Shown here one piece after another: positions 1 through 11,330 of a stretch of 64,000 nucleotides of DNA. The stretch comes from Sympetrum striolatum (Eukaryota > Arthropoda > Insecta > Odonata > Libellulidae). The notes beneath the pieces are model-generated. The model did not search any database. It was not told the origin of the DNA and worked only from the letters and a program-made list of their open reading frames with translations. Position numbers and translations under genes: made by a program. Position 1 is the stretch's first letter; every line of letters begins with the position of its first letter. Where the stretch lies: the NCBI GenBank assembly GCA_947579665.1, contig OX388347.1:22498562-22562561 (forward strand), given 5' to 3'.

Positions 1-2659
1 GCACTGATTCGTAGCTGACCTAGAGGAAAAAAAACATTCGGAAAAAGCAAAAGCAGCACAAGATTGGTAGGTAACAGATAGGCTACTAAAATTTCAAACG
101 TTGCAGAAATTATAAAATTAAAACACAAATTATAATGACCACATCAACATGGATGGTACCAAACACAATAGTGCCAAAAATAATCTGAAAACCGGTTGCT
201 TCATATGAAATTCTGGGAAATGAAAAACAGGAAAAATTGTAATTCGCAAGAGAAAAGAAATCCGAAAGAAAACAATCTGGAAACTTATATTCGGAAGGAG
301 CTTTTCATGCGGAAAAATTGAGTAGATTTTCTCTTCTCTTCGTTTACGCTCCATTTTTATCTTTTTAAGGCAAAGTAGCAGGAAAAAAACAAGCTGCTAA
401 CCGAAGAAAGTTTTTAACGAGCAGAAAAAATCTTATTGCTCGGAGACCTTTTTTCCTTAAAGGATTATAAAAAATACATTGGGTCGGGAAATGATGACAG
501 CGCACGGGTGATGACTTAGAATTTCCGAAAGAGAATTAAAATTTAGTTGATCGCATAAGAACGGCTTGAGTAACCAGTGGCGTCAATGCAATAGAGCTCA
601 CAGATTTAAGTTTTAAAACATTAGGACTCTTTCGTCAACGAATATTACTTTTGGTAGGTTTATAATAAAGAATACTCAAAGGAAAGGGATTAATCTAGTC
701 GCTCGTGACCTACAGTAGCGATTTATAATAATTATAACATAGTCATCAATGGCAGAGCTCAGAAGGATATAATTACTAGATGACGCGGTGAACTTCGTAC
801 CACCTAATTCAATCTAGTTTATCTATATTTATTTCTCATATTTTTGCTATATAGGTCGAACTTACCTTCAGGAGTTTACAATATTGAAATCCTTACTCTA
901 TGTCCTAGAGTTGAGAGAGAGAGTAAAACCGTTTTAAAACTCTAACAAAAACTTCAGTAAACAATTACGTTGCTGTAAATAAAACTTGGTTGCTACTGAC
1001 GTTTAAACAAAATTGTAAAATATAAAAATTTTAATGTTCGTACTTTCCGTGCGATTCTTCACAGGATATTGTTCGTAACAACGAATGTTAAAATCTCATG
1101 CAATTTTTTCTTTTTAATAAAGTGTATAACCTATTATCAGAATTAATTTTAACTTGACTTATATTCTTAATGCAATTTGATGGATGAATACATGAACTTG
1201 GAATCAACAATCGCCTTCATTGTCAAGGGGGATGGGTTGTTTACAACCTCGAAATTTTGATAAAATATTCACGCTTTTTATCAAAATTCTCAACCTTTCG
1301 ATTCGCAAACGATATTTAACGACCAAAATAAGAATAATTATTCTATTCCCATACTTTTGGTGCTTAATTCGACTTTGTACGACTATTATTTCTAATTTAA
1401 ATTTTCAAATGAAATAAAGCCTGCAGCGAGAAAGGTGAACTTTCCGTGCATTTCTTATGGAAATGCTTTTTCTATTTTTCGGCTATTCCTTTTGGGTTTT
1501 TCCTAATTTTCTCTTTTCCTAAACCACCTCCGTACCGAGGCAAACAAAACAAAAAAAAAATATTCAAATCGGTCGAGCCGTTTTCGAGTTTTAGACGACG
1601 TCACGACCATCATTTAATTTTTATATATAAGACAAGGGTGTACTACTAAATATGCGAAAGGATAATAAATTCGGGCAAGAATGAATGAACTACGCCCCAT
1701 ACACGTGAATTTGATACTTTCTAATCGCATAGTTAAATAAACATATTCATAAATATTAAAGTAAATCTATTTCATAACAAGGAATATAAACAGTATATCT
1801 GGAAGATGAGGTGGCTGGATTCACAGTCAAAGGGGGTAAAAGTGTAGATAAAAATGTTAGGTAAAACTTTAATGAAACTCTGACGTAGCAATTGGCTGAT
1901 TTCGTGTAATACGAGACAGTAGATATGTAGATACGTAGGATATTTTATTCTGAATTATCTCCTTTACATAATTCTGTATCGGAAGCTTAACATTAATTAC
2001 TATATACTATATTTATTACATTCTATTCTACATTTATCACTTAAAATTAAAATGCACAAAAGCAATTCTACCGATGGAGTGAAGAATTTATGTAAACGTA
2101 TTTCTTATGATAGTACTAACCCAGTATCTAATAAGAATCTTTACACAAGTGACCTCAAAAAAGAAAAAAATCTGGGAATTATAACGTTTTATAGGCTCTG
2201 TGTATAACTCGCATGTTCAGAATCCTTCCTCGAAATAAGATGTTGGAATAATAAAGTATATATCGTAATTCTCGCAGCTAGAACCGTCCGTAAGTCGAGG
2301 CACCACTGTATTTTGCTATCTAAGGACGGATAGTATCTGTAACACCTGCTGTATGCGTGCCTTATGTGAGACTCTACAAATGTTGCTTTCTTAACTTGGA
2401 AGAAGTCTACATTGGGGAAGTAGGTATTCCTAGAATTGGGAAAATAAATGGGTGTCTGAAGAAGATGATAAAAATATTTGTAGGGTTGAAATTACTGATG
2501 AAATTTAGAGGAACTAAACTTCCGGAGGAATCAGTAGATGTAGTCCATCGATTAGATACCGAGTCAAAATAGGGAAAAGGTAACTAAGCAATTGGATTCC
2601 TTTTCTCCGTAAATGATACTTGATCGTACCAGAATAGTAAAACCAACATTAATTCAACC
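1..2659. other. AT-rich intergenic DNA, no gene seen
   Basis: I see no gene, tRNA or recognisable mobile element here. The stretch is AT-rich with short homopolymer runs, for example the A run near 1551. The reading frames in it are short, lack domains and are interrupted in all frames. Old degraded repeats may be present but cannot be recognised by eye. Confidence 0.6.
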
Positions 2660-3560
2660 AATCACTGAATGGCTTTTCATAGGCCATCTACGCGGAGAAA
2701 ATGACAGGCATAACGCAAGGATGATTTTGGCTTATTCCACCGCATACTTAAACCCACTCGTCCTAATGAAGCGCGCTTGTAAAACAATGTTTCAATGTTT
2801 CTGTTTGCGTCTTTTTTTTGGAGTACAACCCAAAGATAATTTCGCCGAAGGAACGAGGATAATTCAGGCTCCGACCCATGAATCTTCGCAGTTTTATTGT
2901 GCTTCATTTATCTTCCGTTTCGTCTCCCCGTCAGAGATTTAACCTCGATATCTCGCCATAAAAAGCCTCTTCTCGCGGTTCCTTTTTCGACTCTTTCCCC
3001 TGATGACTTCTCCCCACATCTTCCGAGCACTGCTTTCATTACGGCCGAAGCAGTAAATACCAACGGAGCCGAAAAAGTACTTTCTGGGAATGTTTGCCCG
3101 CGGTTTCGTCGCTGGCGAAATACCATCTGAAAAATGAAGCTGATAAATTCGGGCCGCGAGTTGGCCATATGACGTGTGCGCAATTATACGTGACCTCTTT
3201 TACTTTATTAGAATTGACCGCTGCAAAAGTGGCCCAGAAAATCGTCCGTTTGCATATCATGTGGTCTCCGGCGCACAATATAGCTCGGCTACTATTTCAT
3301 CGCACCAAATTTCATTAGTAATTGATTTCATAACTTTTTCGGTGCCTATAATCTAAGTGAGCCCGACCGAGTTAGTTATCAAAACATACGTAGGCGCGTC
3401 CGTAGCAATAATTTTGTATCCCTTTGGTTCGCCCATTTCATTTTCTCTTGTTTACGGTTCTCTTTCATTCTTTCCAAGTGCACCTATTTCGCTTCTGATA
3501 AATCCAGACTTCCCACGTCATTTCAGACTCAAAATACGCTTCAAATAGTTTCCAAGAACT
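2660..3560. other. GC-richer, CpG-containing island
   Basis: This stretch stands out from the AT-rich surroundings by higher GC and many intact CpG dinucleotides (CGCGG, GGCCGCGAG, GACGTGTGCGC around 2975-3190). Several reading frames overlap on both strands, as expected when stop codons become rarer with rising GC; none shows a recognisable domain. It resembles other islands spread through the window, near 6.4, 18.5, 22.1, 28.9, 32, 34.7, 41.4, 50, 53.2, 56.6 and 62.2 kb. It could be conserved single-copy non-coding DNA or regulatory sequence; I cannot assign a function. Confidence 0.35.
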
Positions 3561-4318
3561 AAAAACGTTTTCATTGCCTGTGAGCAAGTTCGTAAATTTT
3601 ATTTAAACATATGAAAAATAATTTTCTGTGTTTATTCACTATTCTTTTATGACTATATAAACGAAACCTGGTGATAAATTCAATTCTAGATCAATTCTAC
3701 AATGCAAGCTAACGGTTACTGCAAATAAGAAGAAATACGACGGAGTGAAGAAATGTTATATTTTAGAATTGGTATTTGTGAGAAAAACAGGCAATAATCT
3801 TTCTATTTCACTTTTCTTTACCAGGTTTTCCTCTTCTACCACACCCTTTATCCCCAGTAATACCATTATTATAAATAGAGTTTACAGAGACCAATGCCAA
3901 TAACCACAGCGCTTCAAACTTTGAAGAGAGATATATCAGGACGAAATTTAACTTAATATTCACCGATTTCATTAATTTAAGGCAGTTATTAGTGGCTTCG
4001 GAGCTTGACCAAGTTATTTTATTGCAGCCTTCGCATCACTTTTCCATTTTATCTGTGAATCTTCTGATGCTTATTTAATCGAATTTGCTACCTCATATCC
4101 GCATCACATGGGAAACTGTCCGGTACCATACCTCCGAACTGGAGCAACGCCGTTCAATCTCGGTCAAATGGTGAGCGTAATCAAGTACCACATTAGTCAT
4201 ATTGGATTTCAACGACCATTCCGATTGGTTCAACGGAGAGAGGGAGTTCAGTAACTCACCATTTGAATTCTAATTTACCTTTGATACTACATATTATGTA
4301 CTACCTTTACCTATTATT
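3561..4318. other. AT-rich stretch, nothing recognised
   Basis: No coding frame, RNA gene or repeat could be recognised. A moderately GC-rich part near 4100-4210 has no matching copy elsewhere in the window. Confidence 0.5.
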
Positions 4319-5022
4319 ACTTTCTCCCTAAACGTAGTATAGAGAAAGTATTGTATTCGCAAAAAAAATCGACCCAGATTTCGACGGAAATAGATGTTTT
4401 GGGGCCCATAGAGTTCGTTTTCCCTATTTTACCCAACATGTCTGTCTGTGTGTCTGTGTGTGTTTGTCTGTCTGTCTGTGGTAAAAACGATTGTGGGCGC
4501 TCTATCTTAAAAAAATTATCCGATCATTTCCAAAATTTATATTTAGTATTTTCCTAACAATGCCAAGAGTTCATTAGTTTTTGATGCATATCGCTTAACC
4601 GGAAGTTGCGGTTTATCCGGAACAAATTTTAGTTTCTTAAATATATCTGTCAGAATGCAATGTAGGTATATACAATTTTTTACAAAAGTTATAGATAATG
4701 TACATTACTACAACTTTTGTTTGAAACATTTTTCGTGACACTGATTGTTTAGGAGTTATTAGTGAATACTCGCTAACTGTAAGTTGCTTTTTCTCCAAAA
4801 ATTGTAGTTTTTCTTAAATATCTCTGACAGAATATGATGTATTTATATTTAATTTGTACAAAAGTAATAGATGATGTATTTTACTACAACTTTTGTTTGA
4901 AACATTTTTGTAGCACTCATTGTTTTGGAGTTATTTATATATTACAGGCATAGGCTTCTGTTTTCAATAAATATGGAGAAAGTCATGTGTTGGCCACATC
5001 AGATTTTTTTCGGCTCAATTTC
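4319..5022 (+). mobile_element. Non-coding repeat element with ACTTTCTC ends, copy A
   Basis: The element starts with a short hairpin (ACTTTCTC at about 4319, GAGAAAGT at about 4342) and ends near GGAGAAAGTCATGTGTTGG at about 4976-4994. A second copy lies in inverted orientation at about 24951-25642. Both copies share, in the same order, the terminal hairpin, a TTTTGGGG or TTTGGGGT block, a TG/CTGT simple repeat, the phrase GATTGTGGGYGCTCTA, and the terminal ATGTGTTGGC block. Copy A also contains a diverged internal tandem duplication with a period of about 176 bp (units near 4589-4766 and 4767-4945), seen in two copies of CTACAACTTTTGTTTGAAAC. No protein is encoded. It is best called a non-autonomous element; the inverted ends suggest a DNA transposon, but its superfamily is unknown. 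Confidence 0.65.
4440..4483 (+). repeat. TCTG/TGTG simple repeat
   Basis: A mixed TCTG and TG microsatellite inside repeat copy A. The other copy of this element has a TG/CA run at the matching place (about 25490-25520), so the microsatellite is an inherited part of the element. It produces a low-complexity reading frame rich in Ser, Val, Cys and Leu that should not be taken for a protein. Confidence 0.85.
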
Positions 5023-6039
5023 GAAAGGACTTCTTAATTAATCACAGATAAAGTCATTACCATCGTAACTGTTTGTAAACTCCCCGGACAAGAATGAAGG
5101 ACCTTGATTTAAAATTGCTCAAAAATAATATTGGTATATCAGAAAATGGCCTCCTGTACCGCAATTGGATAACTGATAAATACAATTACAGGCAGATACT
5201 AAATTCTCATAACTGAACTCATAAATTGGTACTCTTCGTCGTGAAATTTAATTGTTCGTTTCATCAAAATAAATGTAACACACGCTTGTAGGCTTTTTTA
5301 ATAAAAAATCTAAGTTGAAGGAAGAATCCAATAACTCGGCATTGGCTACATAGCAGTCTTTCATTATGAAGATTAATAAAAAAATACACTTCTACGCTAT
5401 ACTACCCAGAGTTATTTATTATACTACCATGGTTTCAACCCGTTGGGATGATGATGATTCAACGATTGGAAACCATGGTTTTAGACCACAGCTAACCGCT
5501 TTGATATTTTTATTAAATAAATCTAGATCGAAGTGAAAAGGGAGCAGAGAAAATTCAGGAAAGGAAGGATTAAATTAAGAATGAAAAAATCGTAAAAAAG
5601 ATTAGATCGGGCCAAAATGCAAGATACAAATGGTTAGGATAAACATAGAGGAAGGCGGAGGAAGAATAGCACATCTCCGGAAACATGTAGCAATAATGAA
5701 GAGAAAAGTCGGCAAAGACTTATCTGATAACATGAGATCAATCCAGTAGTTCTCTTCGATGGCCCATCAATCCAATTCCTACTTCTCTTCCAAACTGTTT
5801 TCATTATATGTATTTCATCGTCTTACTTCTCAACGTCCCTTCACTCAGTTTCCCAAACTCTTCCTTTCCTTCAATTCTTCTCATTCATGAGACGAGGAAC
5901 AAGACATCCTTAAAATGCTTCAATTGAGCTGCCTCTCCAACCATTATATCCAAAGCAGAACAAATAGAAGAAAGATGGCGATTGGAAGATGAGTTTTTAC
6001 CTGTTATATCGGCGTTAATTAATTTCCTCCAACCGATCC
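5023..6039. other. AT-rich stretch apart from the palindrome at 5.4 kb
   Basis: Apart from the palindromic repeat annotated separately at 5381-5486, I see no gene or recognisable element. The part from 5540 to 5720 is purine-rich and has no useful reading frame. Confidence 0.5.
5381..5486 (-). mobile_element. Degenerate Penelope-type terminal repeat with hammerhead-like core
   Basis: A palindrome at 5426-5480 has ACCATGGTTTC at one edge and GAAACCATGGT at the other. On the minus strand a small stem CCC-AAC-GGG is followed by TTGAAACCATGGTA and then a tail (AATAAATAACTCTGGG) that aligns with the tail of the better copy at 39.5 kb. GAAACC-AT-GGT is the short stem III plus the conserved GAAA of a hammerhead ribozyme. 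The CTGANGA half of the core is not intact here: CATCATCATCC stands in its place. On the plus strand the matching piece reads ATGATGA, then a CAA-CGA-TTG stem, then GAAACCATGGTT, which is also near-hammerhead. This is a decayed member of the family rather than a working ribozyme. Confidence 0.45.
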
Positions 6040-6700
6040 TCATAATCAAACTGTTTTTGAACGCAAGAAGCTCCTTCTGAGTGAAGATGGATGGACAATG
6101 AGAAATAGAGGAAGAATTCGATGGAATCGGATTGGTATCGAAAGAATAACAGTTTTGAAGGCGAACGTAAGCGGCCCAATTGGATGATAGCGTAGGTGTG
6201 CCCCCCTTCCGAAGATAAAACGTATTATTAAAAGGGGAGCGAAGTGAAGGGAAGGTCCTATTGAAACGAGCATCCCCTACCGGGAGAGATGAGGAACTTG
6301 GATGGAAGACGAGTTAATTACTTTGTAATTAGCTTCGTTCCGGAATCCATTGTTGGGATGTTTAGTCTCCGGGCTGATCTGTCTCCCGCTCTTCCTTACA
6401 TATATATATATTTCCAATGTATTCATCCGCCAAACCTTTCCTTTCCCTCAATGGCCTCGCCTTCAGAGAAATTTTCCCTTATTTGCGTTCCATTAATTTA
6501 AAATAAATAAACGCTCCTTCCTCTCCATATCTTAGGAAAATTAAATAATAACATTTCCGAAGATTGCGATAAGAGCTGGGCGGAAATTTTCTCGAAGATG
6601 TCTTCGCCAAATGTCCTGAGTGAAAGGGGTCTAACATTTTGGGCAAAGATTTTAATTATGCTGGGAACTCTACTTACTCTACAAATGTCGGTGAAATGAA
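6040..6700. other. GC-richer island
   Basis: A local rise in GC and CpG with overlapping short reading frames on both strands and no domain. It contains a TA microsatellite at about 6401-6411. No function can be assigned. Confidence 0.3.
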
Positions 6701-7904
6701 ATTGATTCTCGTTTGTCACTCGTCCGCAAGAATTTAATGCGTATTTCTAAATGAAATTTCTAAATTATATCAGCTTAAGATCCGTTGTTGTAAAAATCGG
6801 AAACTATTCGTGAAGTAACGTTATACTTTTACAGACTTGTGATCAAATTTCTGGTGCAGTGCAAGTTTTTTGTTCTACTTTTTCTTACATATAAATGTAT
6901 GGATATCGTCTGAGTGTCTCATTAGTTAAAATCATAAGTTTCCTAACTTCGTGAAAACCTGCGAATTTCAGTTAATTTATAAATTGACAACCTTTGCTTA
7001 TGTAAAATGTTTAAATCAGCCTTTTAATTAAGTCAGTACTTACCAACAATTTGTATTCAACGGTGTACTTATGTGTTGACTAAATATTCGTGGTACACTA
7101 AACAACACGTTTTTAACTTTAATTTTAAATTTAATATGAAGAAGGTAAACAAAGTGTGAAATTAAATACTCTAAAATTTCATAGGAATGTATCAAATTAC
7201 GAAAATATAGCCCACAGGATGCAGGAGCTGCTGTGCGAAATTCGTAGAATATATTGCCATCCGATATTACGTGGTGCACCAAGAGTTCAGCACCATCACA
7301 CCTCAATACTGCTGTATTCTGTTCGCGAAGCCCTAACTTAACCGTCAATTTAGCTGATAACTTCTCTATTCTTCTGTTTGAACTACACTAAGCTGGCGCA
7401 AGTCGATTTTACTGCAATACAGGTGGAGTCTCAGAGTAAGAATTCTTTTCGTACCGTTGTAGAGAGATTTTTTTTTTATTTTTTTAAGTTATTAGTGATG
7501 TATGTGTAATTCCTGGGTGCATGAGTAATGCATGAGAAATTACTGGGTGTAATTTGTCATACAATTTATTATTCGCAAGCGGTAAGTTCGGAGACTTGCT
7601 CCTCCGGAAAGGCTAAAAAATCGTTAATGCCTGACGATAGCTTACGTTTCTACAACTCGATAAAGTTTCATTCAAATTGGTTGTGAGTTGCTAAAACATC
7701 GTATCTGCTTGGAAAAAGCTGATCAGAGAAATAGCTCTTTGACATGGGTTTCGGTATATGCTAAATTTATGACATTTAGAAACCAATGTATCCCTGGTCG
7801 CAAAGTACATACGTCCATATGGTTATCCGCATTGACAATATGAAATACACCGTTGAATTCATACCTACCAAACACATTCTAACAGAGTTCTGTATAATAA
7901 CATA
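6701..7904. other. AT-rich stretch, nothing firmly recognised
   Basis: No gene or clear repeat. A T-rich tract lies near 7470-7490. The part from about 7750 to 7904 directly precedes the LINE fragment in its sense direction and is probably more decayed sequence of the same element, but I cannot read protein similarity in it. Confidence 0.4.
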
Positions 7905-8385
7905 GTAGTAGGAAAGGCGAATTGGATGCAATGGTTAGCCAGTAGAATTCTGAGTGAATGCTCACCGAGAGTCAAAGAAAGAGCGCGATTTTCCCTGATT
8001 CGACCTCTACTTGTGTATTTCTGTGCGATTTGGGATCCTCACGAAGTAGGATTAATTTCCGATCTTGAGGTGGTTCAACGTAGAGCAGCGTAAGTTTATC
8101 AAGAAAGATTTCAAATTTGACAGCAGTGTTTCGGCTATGATAGAATCCTTCGGATGGAACTCTCTCAGTGATAGAAGACTTGAATATCGACGGAAGCTTT
8201 TTGGTAAATTAATCACTACCGATTTCTGGGAGGAGATAGCTAAGATTTTTATCCCTGTTATAAGCATCCTCAATCTTCGAGAGGATAAAAGCAATACAGG
8301 GAAATACTTGCCAGGACAATTGTTTCCTTTTGGACGTTTTTCCCTTGAAGTATTAGAGAAGTTAATAGCTGTCCATGTTAGATAG
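7905..8385 (+). pseudogene. L2/CR1-type LINE reverse transcriptase, C-terminal fragment, frameshifted
   Basis: The frame starting at 7905 reads a thumb/C-terminal reverse-transcriptase segment with PRVKERARFSLIRPLL, then IWDPHEVGLISDLEVVQRRAA. It stops at TAA 8091. Shifting one base (from 8092) continues directly as KFIKKDFKFDSSVSAMI, then ESFGWNSLSDRRLEYRR. This order (a YxxxIWDP block, LExVQRRAARF, SSVSxMLxxLGWxxLxxRR) is characteristic of the L2/CR1/jockey group of non-LTR retrotransposons (family knowledge). One +1 frameshift and the lack of the catalytic palm domain make it a 5'-truncated dead copy. Its 3' end follows at 8406-8455. The later residues, from about 8240, no longer follow the family. 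Confidence 0.85.
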
Positions 8386-8403
8386 GGTTGCCGGTGTTTA
8401 ACA

Positions 8404-8456
8404 CCCCCTGCCACGCGCCACTAGTAGATTGCAGGGTTCAAATGTAAATGTGAATT
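8404..8456 (+). mobile_element. 3' terminus of the L2-type LINE: stem-loop plus tail
   Basis: CCCTGC (8406-8411) pairs with GCAGGG (8431-8436) and is followed by an AAATGTAAATGTGAA tail, a decayed short-unit tail. The same stem with a GCC-GAAA-GGC inner hairpin ends three other copies in this window (13882, 31680, 58349). In this copy the inner hairpin is broken. In L2-clade LINEs such as eel UnaL2, a 3' stem-loop is what the reverse transcriptase recognises (established knowledge); the same role here is inference. Confidence 0.7.
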
Positions 8457-9641
8457 TTAGTCTGGTCATATCTTTCTCAGTTACTCCTTCTAGATTTGAG
8501 ATACTTTCATCCGGATACTCAACAGCAAAATATGAATTCATATTTTCCTGCTATTAATATCTAGTATCTCGTCATATGTATCCATCGAGGAATCTGTCGC
8601 ATAATCCTTGGGTGAGTGACAATTTGAAGTTTTACTGCGCAGAATTTCCCGAAGGCAATATAGCCGTGTGCTTCGGTGTCATCGATTGAAGAAGGGTGAT
8701 TAGGGATGCAGAAGGGAGCGGAGGCATTGAAAGTTTTAGTTTGCGCGTTAGAATTATGGGGGCAATAAAAGGGAATGATGAAAGAGTAAAGCAGAGGATG
8801 AATAAAGCATCGGGAGCTCCAGAAGGAAAAGGATAAACAACGGAAGAAGAATTTGGATTATGTATGTGGAGATACGAATGAAGGGATGGAAAGAAGAGAG
8901 AAGAAAGCAGGAATCCGTCTCTTTTTCCCAATACAAGTCGGATATTGAGCGAACTACTATTGCCATCTACTATTGGGTAATTGAACGTGCACTCAAAATC
9001 CCTTTTTTCTATATATTCTGCCTCCTCTCACAGATAAAGAATGATTTCATGAAAATGGCAACATGAGTGTGGATAATGAAATGACTCTAGCTGAAATAAT
9101 TTTTATCAGTTACTTCATATTGTTAACTAATATGAATATTTCAGGCTCCTCGTTATGCTTAATAATGTTTTTTTTTTCGATAGTAATTAATTATAGTTAT
9201 TATTACATACATAGTGATTTATTATTTTTAGTAATGGCATGTCGCTCGTACTTATTATCTTCTTTCATAAATGTAGCTTTCTCTATTTTCTTCTTATATA
9301 CTCGTATGTTGTGAATTTTTTATTTCACTTTTTTCTCTGATTATTAGTGTGCCAATTTAATTGATATGTTTAAACCTAATGGTTAAACTATCTATAACAT
9401 GGCTTCTAGTACTTTTCCTGATATATTTTTACAAGCTTTTGTTGAGCAAGAATATAGATATAGGAAAATAGCTCTAATTTTTATTTTGTTTTTTAGTAGT
9501 TCTTTAAGCGTTGTTCCCATAATTATTCTTGTAATTTACATTTTTTGGTGTTTATTTTTATCCTCAAATTCTCTATTCTCTTCTATCATTTAAAGTACTA
9601 TCAAATTATGAGAATGAAACTGAACTACACTTTGAATAAGC
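8457..9641. other. AT-rich stretch, nothing recognised
   Basis: No gene or repeat with a second copy is seen. The 9070-9600 part is T-rich on the plus strand and gives hydrophobic low-complexity frames that look like membrane proteins but have no other support. Purine-rich sequence lies at 8690-8910. Confidence 0.5.
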
Positions 9642-10648
9642 TAATTCCGGGTGAGACGCCCCACCAGGAGAGACGCCCCAGTGTTAGTATTTTTAAGGAA
9701 AACCACGATATTACTCTACGGACGGTGTTTGTCGGTAAGTTGGAATGCATCTGTGTACCTGCAAGATTTTCACGGCGATTAATTCTTTTTACGCAGTTTT
9801 ATAACATCATTTCAAGTAGGTACTGTTTTTTTCCGCCCTGTTATCAGATAGAGTGTAATGTTTCTGGTTGGCATCAGATTAAACGTTTGAATATTTTGAA
9901 TCAAATGGCGAAAACTTGTAGTTATAGGTTCATCTAATATTCACGTGTAGTAACTGGCCATCTTGGACAAAGTGTAGCCTCACTGGCTGAAAGGGCATTT
10001 TGGAAGGATAGACGCCCCACCTCTTCTCGGGATAGATGCCCCAGCGCTATCTTTAGGTATATGTGCCTTATTAGTAACTGATGACCAAGCCTCAGTATGC
10101 TATTTATATGCCTCTAGAGGAGGATGAGATGCCTCGTAATGTTTTGGAAATTATACTTCTAAATATGTTTAAAGATAGTTTAAACGTTTAGCTAGATAAA
10201 ATCGATATGAACTGACTTTACTTGGTGGACCGCCATTTACGAAAATAAACCGCAGACTGTATTTTCCACAAAAAATTTTTGGAAAATATTTTGGAATTTT
10301 TTTGTGGAAAATACAAAGTCTGTGGTTTATTTTCGTTTAGCTAGATCCTAATTTCAAGTTCAATTAAATAATTTTGTCATATAACAAGCGCTTTCCAGAT
10401 TAAATGCAGTTTAAGTTAATTTGGCATCTCTTTCACATAGGTCTCACCCGGACACTCGCAGAGAATACATGGATCCAGAAAAATTTTAATACTTTGGGTG
10501 AAAATTTTTTTAAACAAAATTTGTTTATACACTATTCATGAACAATAAATTTTGTATTATATCACGCAGTTTCACATTCTTATTATCACTTAAGTCATTC
10601 TTATGAAATAATTTCCTTAGGTGGGGCCTCCTTACCGGAATTACCTTA
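9642..10648. mobile_element. Possible inverted-repeat element with GACGCCCCA motifs
   Basis: The left edge TAATTCCGGGTGAGACGCC followed by CCAC (9642-9664) faces an imperfect inverted copy at about 10621-10648, which reads TAATTCCGGTAAGGAGGC then CCCAC on the minus strand; about 18 of 23 positions agree by eye. The motif AGAYGCCCCA occurs four times: about 9655 and 9671 near the left edge, and about 10012 and 10034. A further inverted CCGGGTGAGAC lies at about 10441. A short block (AAGCCTCAGTA followed by ATGCCTCTAGAG, at 10086-10125) recurs at 51507-51545, so at least part is repetitive. No transposase is readable. A 13-bp-duplicated palindromic insertion interrupts it at 10198-10333. The boundaries are tentative. 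Confidence 0.35.
10185..10346. repeat. Palindromic insertion flanked by 13-bp direct repeats
   Basis: The 13-mer CGTTTAGCTAGAT occurs at 10185-10197 and again at 10334-10346, with 136 bp between; this looks like a target-site duplication. Most of the insert is a near-perfect palindrome (about 10239-10277 with 10295-10336): an ACGAAAATAAACCGCAGACT arm matched by AGTCTGTGGTTTATTTTCGT, continuing through TTTTCCACAAAAAATT. The inner part contains TGTGGAAAATAC, similar to the arms of the palindromes at 39.5, 57.4 and 63.3 kb. Because the last three bases of the right arm lie inside the 13-mer, the exact ends are uncertain. It encodes no protein and should fold into a long hairpin if transcribed. 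Confidence 0.7.
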
Positions 10649-11137
10649 TACTCCATACAAAAGAGTGGAGTAAATTGCTACGTAAAACTCATCAGTTTTA
10701 ATTCAAATCAGGAGAAGTTCTACAATATCACAACTGCAACAGTATATTGTGCCTTTTGGTATGTAAACATATTTCATCTTTTATTTCACGTGATATGTGA
10801 CTGGGGCTTAGTAAGGTCAACGTCACCGTTCAGCACAAAGAATCAACCTCAGAAAATGCGTTCAGTGATTCATTGATTGAGAATTTTCACCTATTTATAG
10901 AATCTCAAATCCACACGAAATTGTGATTATTTCTTTGCGGCGCTTTTCCGTCGTACGCCATCATTCCCATTTCGATTCATAAAAGCCATCTGCATCGTGA
11001 ACGATCTCTACGACGATTAATTTTTCGAAAAGCTTCGTTCGGCAGTCAGATCACCTCTCCTGGAGCAGAGCTTTTGTATAAGGAAAAGTAAAACAAAAGA
11101 CGATACGTTTTGTGGAGAATTTCTGCGAAAATCACTA
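10649..11137. other. No gene recognised
   Basis: Moderately AT-rich DNA without a recognisable element. CpG-containing stretches near 10930-11060 resemble the edge of an island. The last 40 bases may be further LINE sequence belonging to the next feature. Confidence 0.4.
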
Positions 11138-11330
11138 AGCGTTACTCAGATGCTTTAGGACTCAGGACGGGAATGTTTAGAAGTTGGAAGATTTTAACGA
11201 AACTTTAATCTATTCTATAAATTCAGAGGAAGTAAGACCTTATTAGGATTAGCAGATATTATATGCTAGAGTAAGTCGCTTCAAGAATTATTTTTCCCCG
11301 CGAACGAAATGCTAAATAAATCGATTAGGG
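11138..11330 (+). pseudogene. Ancient L2-type LINE C-terminal fragment
   Basis: Reading from 11138 gives SVTQML, a stop, DSGRECLEVGRF, a stop, RNFNLFYKFRG, and later KSLQELFFPANEMLN. These match in order the copies at 13.6 and 31.4 kb (SVTQMLQEAGWESLEDRRK-like, then YKNTFFPRS), with three in-frame stops. FFPR is the conserved block near the C-terminus of L2/CR1-type proteins. The 3' hairpin present in the other copies was not found downstream, so this copy is truncated or decayed at both ends and is probably older than its relatives. Confidence 0.6.

Noticed and set aside
4351..4557. Plus-strand frame rich in Val, Cys, Ser and Leu
   Set aside because: It is the translation of a TCTG/TG microsatellite inside a non-coding repeat element and is not kept in the second copy.
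9063..9593. Two hydrophobic plus-strand frames that look like membrane proteins
   Set aside because: T-rich composition gives Phe, Leu, Ile and Tyr automatically; there are no domains, no conserved start context and no second copy.
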